This document shows, one piece after another, positions 21,301 through 33,132 of a stretch of DNA of 64,000 bases. Numbering within the stretch: position 1 is the stretch's first letter; each line of letters starts with the position of its first letter. Below the pieces are notes generated by a model. That model ran no database searches. It was not told where the DNA came from and saw only the letters and a list, made by a program, of their open reading frames with translations. The translations under genes and the position numbers were made by a program. This DNA comes from Alitta virens (lineage: Eukaryota > Annelida > Polychaeta > Phyllodocida > Nereididae), in assembly GCA_932294295.1 (NCBI GenBank), contig OW028579.1, forward strand, positions 37,021,362 through 37,085,361. Reading direction: 5' to 3'.

Positions 21301-24300
21301 TATGAAATATAACAGCAACATCTCTGGAATAAGGAGAGAAAATCTTTATTTTCAAATGAACATTCGATCAGTATCTGGAAATTATCAATTTCAACCAAAT
21401 TGCAATTATTTCTTTTTATACAGAATATATAAATGGCAATAGTGGGTGAGCATTCACAGTGATGTATCTCTCCATGTCATGTCCTGTTGTCAGTCAGGCT
21501 CATGATTAGGTCCACTTCTAGATCAGTATACAACTCTGAAAATTATAATAAAAAAATATATATATATTTAATTGAAACTCAGCATAAGCTATATATTATT
21601 TACATTTACATGACAACAGTAACTGTGTTGCCATCCATTTATGAGGTTGCAAATTCTAATGGGCTGACTGGGCAACAAACAAATCACATTTCGAAGGGAA
21701 TTAATCTTCATATGTTTTCTACAATGACTTATCACTGACAACGCAACAAAATATAATAAAAATACCAACCGATTTCGCAGATGTTCCTGGATTTTGTTAC
21801 TGAGACTTGAAAACTCTCTTCACATCAAAATGGCTACCAGATAAATATAATCCCTAGATGGAGCTTGTAAATTTAATTTAATATTTTCATAATGTGAATA
21901 AAATATTGCAGCAATGTTTTTAATGATATTTTTAACATTGCACAGACATCATTACAACATACATATTATCAGTAACCTAATGTTGTGACAACATTATTTG
22001 AGCATAATGTAACAATATGATAGTGTGGACCTAGAAATACTTGCGGCAACATCATTAATCATATTATAACAAAAATACCGTGAATAAAATCCTTCTGGCA
22101 ATATGTTTAATAACATATTTAAAAAGTATGACACAGATATTTTTTACAACATCCACATTATCATTCAAATTATGTTGTGACAATATTATTGGAGCATAAT
22201 GTTACAATATGAAAGTGTGGACCCTAGAAATGCTTGCAGCGATATTATAAATCATATCACAAATTATTATCAAAATAGTTTAACCATGTAAATTATATTA
22301 TACAATGTTGTCTCAACATTTAAACAATCTGTTTTGGAACATTTTTTGTCAAATATTGTCCCAATGAGTGATTGCTAATATTATTCAAAAATTGTTGTGT
22401 TTGCAGGGTACATGCTCATTTGTGCACAGCAATGTACTTTTAAGGTGCAATAAATAATAAAAATTGAGTTTTTCATGCCATAAAAAATTCAATATGTAAA
22501 CAAACCTAGTGATGACGTCAAAATACTGAACAATGGGTGATGATGCCATTTCCATTGTGTTTCAAATGTTTGGATTGATTTTCATTCAATTTATTGATTT
22601 TTTGTTATTAATGCCTGATGGACTGACTAGCTGATGCAAATTTAGTGTGTCTTGATTTATTAAGGCAACTACAAACTATTTGATTAATTCTTTAACTTGC
22701 AATTTTGACAGAAAGTGCAGCTTTAAACTTGCAAATGACATGTTTTGGCGTCTTATCTTGTGCTTCATATCTGTACATCACAAATTCACAACAAAATCAC
22801 CCCGAAAAGGTGCTGATGAGGTGTTAAACACAAACGCACACACACCCCGAAAAGAAGCAACACAGAAACAGCCCTTCGGTTGGGACAGACGACTTTTGCC
22901 GAAAAGCAACTTACCATTTTTTCCAGCCATTTGGCAGACGGAAGTGAAAACAGACACATGCTACGGGGCTTTCCTTATTGTCTCAGGAGGCCCGAGGACG
23001 TATGGATGTTGTACTCTCACGAGATTTATTTGAAAACATAGCGATAAAGAAGACACATTTTGGTTTTACGTTTCCGTAGACACTTGCGAAATGGATGGTG
23101 CGGTTGAGGAGCGGAGGGAGACTGCAGAAACAAGGAGCATTCCCCCGGAGGTTAATTGTCTATTAGGGATGGGACTGTCAGCAAAGGTCATGCTACTCCT
23201 TCCCTGCATTATCCTGTGCACATCCTGTGCATATCCTGTGTGTATCCTGTGTGTATCCTCTCATTGTTGTGCATGTCTAAACAAGACTAATGTTGCTAAA
23301 GAGCAAGCGGAGAGAAACAGACACTCATGTCTCTACAGTAAAATGACTGATGAGGGCTGCATGATGAGGCTGTGTTGCAGATATCACCGTATACAAGTTG
23401 CCCCTATCAGACATCTGTTTCTGTGGCATCCATGCACCCTGAGTTTATTGCAATGCTTCTGTCTCTGCCCAGGACCCTTTGAACCTTCAGGGTCCCTAGA
23501 AACTGAAGTTACCTACTTTTACGATATCGCTGCAAATTATTTCAATGTTCGCTGCTCTAAATTGCTTCGTAAACAGCGTATGCCCTAACGGAGGGTATTA
23601 TCGACAGGGCGGGTATTATCAACACTCACATTAGAATGTTAACAATTTTGTTAAACTAATTTAAGTGTCGCTAATACAAATGTACCCGCCCTGTTGATAA
23701 TACCCCATTACGGTAATACCCTAAATTTTCTACAAGAGGACATTCCTCTATTACATGTCTTTTAAGTGTCTACTAAAGAATGACCATCAAGGTCTTCCAA
23801 GCCTCGGAGATATCGTTATATTTATACACCAATTGCCTTATCTCTGTGTGTCATTGCAGGGCTTCCATGTGGAGGGGTGCTGAAGGGCCCTTCTGGCTAC
23901 TTCGAAAGCCCCGGATTCAGCAAACGCCTTCCCTACCCACCTAACATCGACTGCGCATGGTTGATACTACTTGACCCAGGTCAGAAGGTCAAGGTCACCT
24001 TCCTGCATTTTGACCTTGAACCTCATGACCTCTGCGGCTATGATTACATTCGCTTCCATGATGGAGACACTCCCATGCATGAGGTCATCAGCAAAAAGTA
24101 AGTCAACATGAAGTTTTCAGTTATATCCCAAGAAAGGATTTAAGACACAAAATAGTTAGTTAAGGTCTTATGCTATAACTTAACAGATACTCCATTAACC
24201 TATTCACTGGGGGCGACCGCACAAGGTTAATCCGAATTACCCTCGGTCCTGTGGCGCCCATTTTACCTGTCGATTCACAGGTTTTTCATATTTTTTACCC

Positions 24301-27300
24301 ATTTCTTGGAGGAATTGTTGCATGGCAAATGACGAAACAAGTGATAAAACAGTAAGGCATATATTACAAGTGCAATTGTTGCATAAAATGGTCTAAACTT
24401 TAATCCCTGCATATTGAAATATGGATTACCCTCAAATCCACATATTGTCGAAATTTTATTAATCCCAGTGAACAGTATCTTAAAACCATTCAAAGAATCC
24501 CTATTGTGAACTAAACAACTTTCAACATGTCCACAACTAATTAGTGGGAAGTTTTAGTTCTTATTAACAGTGCTATTAGCTTGAATAATTGTGAATCGAC
24601 AGTTAAAACTGATGATCTGGATTACCCTCGTGCGGTCTCCGCCAGTGCTATTGAGTATTGAAAGAAACTTGATTTGTTTGATTGCTCTTATAATGCAAGA
24701 AAAGTAGTGCTGTTATGCCATTGTATTTACTTACCAACATTTTGTTGGTTATCACTCCTACAAACAACAGTAGATATAAGGCCATGTGGTGAAGTATAAT
24801 GAAAACTTTATTCAAATTTAACAGCAGGTACTGTGGAAAAACCCTGCCAGGCAGCAAGTCCTCCAATTGGGGTGACGTTGGTTCTTTACTAACCCCATTC
24901 AAGCTGAAAATGCTGATGTCATCAGATGGTGTCACTGCGTCATCAAATGCCATGTTTGTCTGGTTCCACTCAGACCCGCAGTTCACCGCTTCTGGATTCC
25001 GGGCTGTCTACCACGACGTTAATGACGCAACGTCCATCCTCAATGTTTACATTCCAACCTTCCCTCCGACGTTCTTAACGCCCTTGGAGACCTCAACTGT
25101 GACGTCAACACTTGAAGGTACGTCATGCCTTGTCATTTGGCATTGTCAAACTCTTCTTTTACAGCCAATTGCATAGACTTGGAAACTAAACTCCTAGAGG
25201 ACGTCATGTGAATCTAGGACTCCCATTGGCTAGGGCAGTCTGGGTCCCTCAGCCAAAGAGAGTCCAGCATTCACATGACGTCATGTGGAGTATAGTTTCC
25301 AAGTCTACAAAATTGGCTGTATAAGATTAACTATAGATGGTTGGTACAATCCCCAGTGATACTATTTCGAGGGAGTAAAGGTTTATAATTATTGCCTTCA
25401 AGTTATAGGCTTAATGTGCATCTCAGATAACATGCCAGATCAGCTAAACATGCACAATGTCAGCCAATGGCGCCATTATGACTTTCCATGTTGAAACGAT
25501 GTCGAAACTATGTGGCATGCTATCTGTAATGACTTCAAAAATAGGCAAGGTGGCCTGAAGATAAAGTTTGATTTTTAAATCTTATCGTTGTGACCCATGG
25601 AGAAGTTTGAACTGTTTTTCTTATCAAGGTTCAGAGCACCCAGCGCTTTCCAATTCCAGAAATAGGAAAATGGCAGTTTGCAGGACAAATGGACTTCATA
25701 ATCTTAAACTGGCCTTTTGTATTCAAACTGTCTACTGTCTGTAATCCCGAGGTAGCACCTGTAGAGGAGCTGGGTAATTGTACTGATTAGGAGCCTCACA
25801 CTAATTGGATTTATACCAAGTGCTCGGTGTTAGCAAGAGGTAAACCGAGTGGAAAGGAAAGCCAGTGAAGTGGCAAAGCCATTAAGAGCCAGGTCATAAT
25901 GATGCAGGACACCATTAAATAAATTAATTATGCATGACAGGCTTTTTGCTCTATTTCATTAAGGCTCGACCAGCGCCATTTTGATCTGTCAACTGCTGCA
26001 ATTTTTGTCATAAATTTGAAATTTCAGGAAAACAATTGCGCCCGGTGTTTCCCACCTCCGGGACAGGAGAGGACAGCAAAGATGACAAAGGTAAACTTTA
26101 TCGCAACGAAAGAAATATTAAAACAACGCTGAACATTGGGTACCTGTTAATTCATGGGTGGCAGCCAGGGTGGGGCAGTGTGAGTGGTGAGGGTCTGGGT
26201 GAATGGTATGTTTGGGGATGGTGGTTGATAAACTAACTGGTGATTGCTGATTGGTCGTTTTCTTATTGGAGTATTGATGGTTGCGTTTCTATTTCTTTAT
26301 CACACAATTAACTTAAGCTGTTTGTAGATGTATGGTAGATTAGATGATTTTACTTTTTCTCATGAGCAGGGTTATACCATTGCTGGGACGGCCAGGTCGT
26401 TCCCCCATTGTGGCTCTGTGATGGAATTTCTGATTGTTCGCAAGGCGAGGATGAGAGCGAGGCTGCTGGGTGCCACAGATTCAGGGAATCGGGGAGAAGG
26501 AAAGGTCAGTCTTAAAAAGGAAAGTTGGGATCAATTAATGGAGGAAAGTGGAACTAATGAGGGCAATGTGGAACTTATGAAGGAAAAATAAACCGAAAGA
26601 AGGTAAGGTGGGGCGAACGATTCAAAAGGGAGGTGAAACTAATGAAGGAAATCTGTGATTAATGAGGGCAAGGTCAACCTGGAGAAGGAAGGGTGGAACT
26701 AATGAAGGGCAAGGTGGAATAAATGAAGAAAAGGTTAGACTAATGAAGGAATTGTGAACCTAAAGAAGGAGGAGTGGGGCTATTTTGTTTATAAGAAAGG
26801 TAGGACTAATGAAGGAATGGTAAATCTAATGATGGAAAGGTAAACCAAAAGAAGGAAAGGTGGGTTGTACAGAGAACTAAATCACAAATGAGAGGCTAAC
26901 TTAGGGCGTGGAAGAACAGACAGAACTGAAAACAAAAGAAACACTTCACCCCAATGGCATGTGGTTTATATAAAACAGTCCCTGCAATGCATCACAAAGA
27001 AAGTGAATCCTGAAGTGACAGCAGACCCAGAAACCGAAGTTCACCCAGGTGTGACAAACATCATGTGTCTCTAATAGAGACTAAGGTATAGTTTATCACA
27101 TAAGGTTAGTTTAACAAAAGGAAAAAAAAAAACTTTTTAACACAGATCTGACACAATAAATCAGGGAGACAAAAAGCTAAAGAATGGAGACTGAAGTTCA
27201 CAAGGAAAAAAAGTACCAATGCTTAATACATTGTACACTACAAACGTTCAGCATTTATTCATTCGCACATGCCCTAAAAGAAGGTTAATTGCCTTTGCTA

Positions 27301-30300
27301 GAACCACCAAGGAAGCGTGAATTAAGACTCTTTTTTGACTCTCAACCTGTCTCAGGTGACACCTAGAACTTTGGTGTGATAATTGTGGGAAGTCACGGTT
27401 GATCACGCCCTAATGTGACAAACAAGGGAGTCACTAAGGAATCAACGTTTGCTGTGATGACAAGTGGATCCTTTAAAAAGAAATACACCAGTGCAGTGCA
27501 CCAGCTTCAATCTACATATTTATTCAATATTACAAAATGAACCTTAAAATATTCTTTGAATACATTTTAAATGTTAAATATAATAGGGGATACATCCACC
27601 CTTGGGTAATGGTATTTTGTAAATACTCGGATGTATCCCCTTCCAACACATTATATGTATCACGATTTGTTACATATACTTGTAAATTAATGTACTTGAG
27701 TGTTGGTAAATAATAAAATGTTTAAACGTCTGAAGTGAATCCAAGAAACTGGGTGAAAAGCATATACACTGTGCTGTCACCTAACAGCCCAGGGACCTAA
27801 TTATGGACATTATTTGCTAGTTTACCTAGTTAAACAAAATTATTGGTTAAACTATGTAGCCGATAGGCTGGATATAGACTTAAGAAATCTTCTATTTAAA
27901 ATACAAGAGAACTGCATTCATTTTATTTTAGTTTAGGCAATTTTTCTGAATTACTTGCTTGTCAGAACAAGAACTCAGCATACAAACATCTAATTATTCT
28001 GTAATTTCATTGTTAGACCTTTAGTACCATAAGCCAGCCTATAGACCGTAAGAGATGCTGATTAAATTACTTCAGATGAGTCAACGAACAAAACAAGTAC
28101 ATAATCAGGTCGCTGGGCTGAGCACACAGTGTATAGTGACACTGGAAACAAATACTGCGAAATTTGCCTACAACTGCAGTGTGTATTGATGAACTATGGA
28201 AAAGGTTTGTGCAATTGCTTTTATTGAGAAGATCAACTTCTCGTGATGAGCTATGCAATAGTGATATCTCTGAACAACATAATATTAGATAATTTCTGAC
28301 TCATGGAGGATTAACAAGCGTACTTAATAAGTTATTTCCTGTAGATCTATTCCTATAGAAAAGGCACTAGTACGGAGTAGAAATTCTGATAATATGTTCT
28401 ATTTCAATGGCAGTGACAAGCAGACGACTTTTCAAACGTTCCAACTCGGAGTTTCCCGGATGTGGGTGTCAGAATGGAGGTACTTGTGCGCCATCTAGTG
28501 AGGGAAGGCTGACCTGTAAGTGCCCTGGCGACTGGACAGGGAAACAGTGTGAACTGAGTGAGTATATATGAATGGAGCCAATGGCCCAATTAGCATACCA
28601 TCTACTGTGTATGTAAAGCTTTGGCATTCTTTGCCATGAATGCCCATGAGATTATAGAATGAGCGCGAATAAGTTGGTCCCCTCCTCCGCACGAGTGCAA
28701 AGGAGTTTGTCTTGGCCGCCATTATCACGTGACTTTGTGTCAGGATGCTGACATTTTGCTGATAGGCTGATTCTTTTCTGTTGTTTGATTGGCTAATTAT
28801 TGGTGGGCGTGTTTAAACCAAGCTACCAGAGAGCACGATGACCAATCATAGCATGGCTCAGACTCAGCCATTCATAACCTATGTGACAATTGCTAGCGAC
28901 CAGTCTCACTACAGTGTAGGAGACTGCGGTTCCAGTGCTAGAGCACGAATAAATTTGGCTTGATAGGGTGGGTTTTTGACACCGCACCTTCATTTGGATG
29001 TGGCAATTCCTCAGATTGTTTGTGACACAAGATGATATTTATAAGTCATTATATGTATATTTATATATTTTATTGACATTTAAAATATCATCTTTGATAC
29101 ATATTACAATACTACTGATCTGAACTCTGAAGCTTAGTCAGTGTGTATGACTGCTGATACGGGCAGACATAATGATGAGATGATAATGCTTGGAGTCCAC
29201 ACCTGAGTGTGATACCTCATTCATCTGACATCCAGTTGAGACGTGCAGAGGAGTTAGCCAAGGCCAACCACTAGGCTGCTCAGTTTTTCTCATTCACTGT
29301 AAACTTCACCATCTCCTATGACCCAATAAGAGCTGTATTTGGATCATGCCTGTTACTTTCCAAGGGCATTGTCATGTGCTCTACAGATCATATAATATTG
29401 ATGAGGTGTAGATAGGAATGGTGTGTCATGCACAATTCATGAGCTTAGGGCAGTATGTTGGGTTGTCTAATGTGGAATAATTCGTAGATATTAATACCAT
29501 ATTATCAATAATTCCTGATCCAGTGGGATTTTCAGTAAGTGTTTTATGTAAGAGTTGAATTTGAATGTGGTGAAATAAGTGCAGACAGAAATGATGCTGA
29601 AGGGTGGGTGGGTGGATTAGGGCTTTACGTCCTGTATTTCGGCACCTGATGGGCTAATTAGGACAGGCAGGGACCATGGCATTGAGACAAAGGATGAAAC
29701 AGCCATCCAACTTAGGCTTGACCGGAAATTGAACCCGGGACCCAGTGGTTGGAAGCCCAGGGTACTACCACTGAGCTAGGCCCCCACCCTATGCTGAAGG
29801 TGTGGAAACAATTTTGTGGTGTCCCAAAGGATATCCTTAAGAGTCAACAAACCTTGGTTGTATGACAAGACAAAGCAGAAAGTATTTCTCTGCTAAATAT
29901 CCCTCACACAAAACAAATGCAGAACTCTTAGATCAAACAATCAAGGGGCTGCATCTTCAGTGGGGCAAACACTTGTACTATAAAGAAGCATTTTTGTCCT
30001 GCTGACAATAATTCCCAGGCCACTGCCAACGATTTGTAAAAGAAAGGACAAGGCAAACATATTTGTTATCTAGCATCTATGCACCATTTGTTGCACTCTC
30101 TTATCTGTATGAGAATGATACTTTAGTGGAGTTATGCCAAAATTATTTGCCAAAATAGCTGAACTGGTTCCACTGGCCTACTGGGCAACCCCTGCAGCCT
30201 TAGTGCATGTGAGTTATCACCATAAAATAGACCATACAATTATTCCTATCCTATCCTATCCTGTTGGTGACAGGATGATCACTGTGGAAAGGGGCATGGG

Positions 30301-33058
30301 TAGCCTTGAGGTCTAGGGTTAAGGTCATTGGTGTTTGCCCAATGGTGGTACCATTGCAGCCTCTCATTAAAGGTGACACTGTCAGGGGACCAGGGGACCT
30401 GTTCATCTATGAGTCTTTCTCAAGAGTGAAGTCCCTTAGGGGTATAGAGCCTGTCACAAAGAATTACTGCCATACTGGGGTAGATTGCCCTTCATTATCA
30501 CTTTCGGTATCCACTTCCTCATCAGACACCTGGATGAAGTGGATGAAATGGAGCAAAGACAATTGTTACAGAAGATCTGCTCAATTCCTCAATGCAACCA
30601 TGCAGCTGGCATAATTGTTAAGGCATTTACAAGTTCCAAATTGGTCAGCAGTGCTGGGAGGTCCTGGGTTCCATTCCAAGCTTGGGCACTCTTCATGAGC
30701 TACATCCCAGCTGGATGTTGATCACATGAGATGTAAAATTGGAGGTGCCTTGTACTCTGTGTCTATGCTGAGGCAAGTAAAGACACCGTCCATAAGGTAA
30801 ATGTGTAACATGGTTTGACCTTCTAGCCTTATCATCTGATCATTACATCTGCCTCTAACAGCTGATCATATCAAGGCCTCACAATCGCCCTCTGGTGTAG
30901 TGTAACCCCACTATAGTTAGATTTATTGAACTTAAATTGTATTGTAATTTTGCTACTCACAATTGCACAATACTTTTACTACCTTTAAACTCCAACCATA
31001 ACCATGTAAAACTGGGCATGGTGCCAAAAGAGGGTTTTTGGCTAATGTTTGCTGGTCAGTGGGTTTTGACAGTAAATGCTGGTCAGACCCGCCAAATGGG
31101 AGCTATGCTGAATAATGGATTTTCATTAAAACAGAATACTGCAATTCTATTGGCTGAAAAAGTTCCCACCCTTGGCTGTGATTGGCTAAAGCAAAGTGCA
31201 TCCTAGCAGCAGTATTTTTGCATTTTAATGTATATTTGACACCTAATCATTTAGTTGATGTTTGTTATTTTTCTGAGAAAGTTATATTTATGGAATCAGT
31301 TAGTTATTACCTACTGTGTCTGAAAAGCAAAATGAGTAATAAGAGGGGATGAAAGATTTATGTCCAGCTGAATTCAGAACTGTTCAGTGAAAAGACTCTA
31401 TTGTTTAAATTGAAGGTTCAGATCAGTAGCATCGTACCAATAGTTGGGCAGTTTACAGGCAAGACACTTAAAGCTGGATTGTCACTCAATCACAATAGCC
31501 AAAATCTATTGCATTCACTTCAATGTCTTCCTAATACGGATTACCTACCGTCCAGAGCCTTGCTGGGTTCACTATCTCTCTGTAAAAAATAAAATTAAAA
31601 TAAAATCATCTAGTATTTAATTTTTCATTCTATCAAAAACCAATATGTAAAACAACCAAGTGATGACGTCACAATACTGAACAATGGGTGATGATGCCAT
31701 TTCCATTGTATTTCCAATGTTTTCGGTCTTGATTTGTTTCAATATTATTTACATTTTGTAATTAATGCCTGATAGATTCATTAGCCTACACATATTTAGT
31801 GTGCCTTGATCAAATAAGGTGATTTTCAATCATTTGATGAAGTTGTAGAAATAGTAATTTTGACAGTCAGTGGAGCTTTTATGCTTTGAGACACCATTGT
31901 GCTTGTTAACAGGGACCAACACAGGGTACAGGGGCGCATGCGCACGCAAGCCCTGTGCACATGGGGGTACGTGTTTGGAGGACGGGGTGACATATCGCTG
32001 TTTGTGCCCCCAAGGACGCCACGGAAGACGCTGTCACCTAGGTAACCGACATTCATCACTTGTATATTGCTGTTTTAGTATGAGTGCTTTAGGTGAAATG
32101 TCTCGACTGCTGGTGTGTTGTAAATGTTTTGTAAGGCAATAAGTAAAGTTTAGTGTGACAGTCTTGCATGCAATTAAGGTTCTAGGTTCAAATCCCGTGG
32201 GAGGTGAGATTACAGAATTATTATGCCGCATGAGTAGTGTCACTGTAGTGTTTAAGGTAGGCTAATGCTTTTTGGCCCAGAATACACCCTTTTCACAGAG
32301 CAGTCATGTTGGCATTTTTGCCTCATTGACCTGTCTTTGTACTGAGAGATATAATTGACAGTCATCAGTAGAAAATGGCCATGGTGAGGCAATGGTCAAG
32401 TAATGACGTCATAATATATGACTTGATTAAAATGAGGGCAAGGTCCTAATGGCTGCCGGGTGAAAAGGGTGTAAATAAGAAGTTGCTTTAGTACAATGCA
32501 AAATGTCTTTCATCTCCAAAGTTTCTGATATCAATACGCATTGCAGTCCTTTTGCTATGCCCACAGACGTCCCTCATTTTGTGGCTTGAATGGGATTCCT
32601 GTTGAGGAATAAAGATCATATAAATACATACAATACTGCTGAATAGCCCTATGCTCATACATTGTATGGCTAGAAAACAATTGAATTCCTGCATCTTAAA
32701 TCACCTGCAGAGGAAATGGGAGTCCTCTGGCCTGATTAGACTACACTGTGGAGATGTGTCTGCAATTAAAGTCATAGAAGTTCTCTACCAGGTATTAAGT
32801 ATTGTAAATTTTTCCCTGTGAATAATTTCCTCTTATGTCTGCTTGTCCTCTGCTTAAGCCCTGCAGATTGCCCAACAGGATGTCCTATATGTCAACTCTG
32901 CGCACACTCAGCTACAACTTCCGGGTCACGTGGTGTCGTCCAGCTGCGGTGATTCGTTGAGGAACGCTTGCCCTGATTTGAGGCAAGTTGAAGAATTAGA
33001 TGTTTAGAAAATGAGTTGCATGCTTCATGTAAGAATGGAATTGGCATAAGTGCAGGCA

Positions 33059-33132
<74 letters not shown>

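Larger units (their letters stand above)
15337..23859. other. Intron 1 (8.5 kb), repeat-rich
   Basis: Contains a pyrimidine CTTT-type tract (16545-16660), a 19-20-bp tandem repeat (17241-17288), a 32-bp palindrome (18874-18905), a CRE-containing MITE relic (20570-20650), a 1.6-kb TA-flanked element (20797-22408), a dispersed repeat (22450-22727), a LINE tail (about 22808-22850) and a foldback element (23593-23705). No other exon with matching phase is evident. Confidence 0.6.
28558..31912. other. Intron 5 (3.4 kb) with SINEs
   Basis: Holds SINE family B copies (29175-29265 minus, 30620-30880 plus), SINE family A copy 4 (29604-29790 minus) and the second copy of the dispersed repeat (31600-31881). 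No additional exon recognised. Confidence 0.6.

Noticed and set aside
22680..23033. 117-codon plus-strand frame
   Set aside because: It overlaps a dispersed repeat and a LINE tail; no domain.
23091..23588. 165-codon frame with an internal signal-peptide-like segment ([17 protein letters not shown])
   Set aside because: A better phase-matched signal-peptide exon with a canonical donor exists at 15255-15336. This frame has no clear phase-1 donor. It remains a weak alternative first exon.
32150..32215. Functional tRNA
   Set aside because: Only a B box/T-arm-like stretch is present; no acceptor or anticodon arms.
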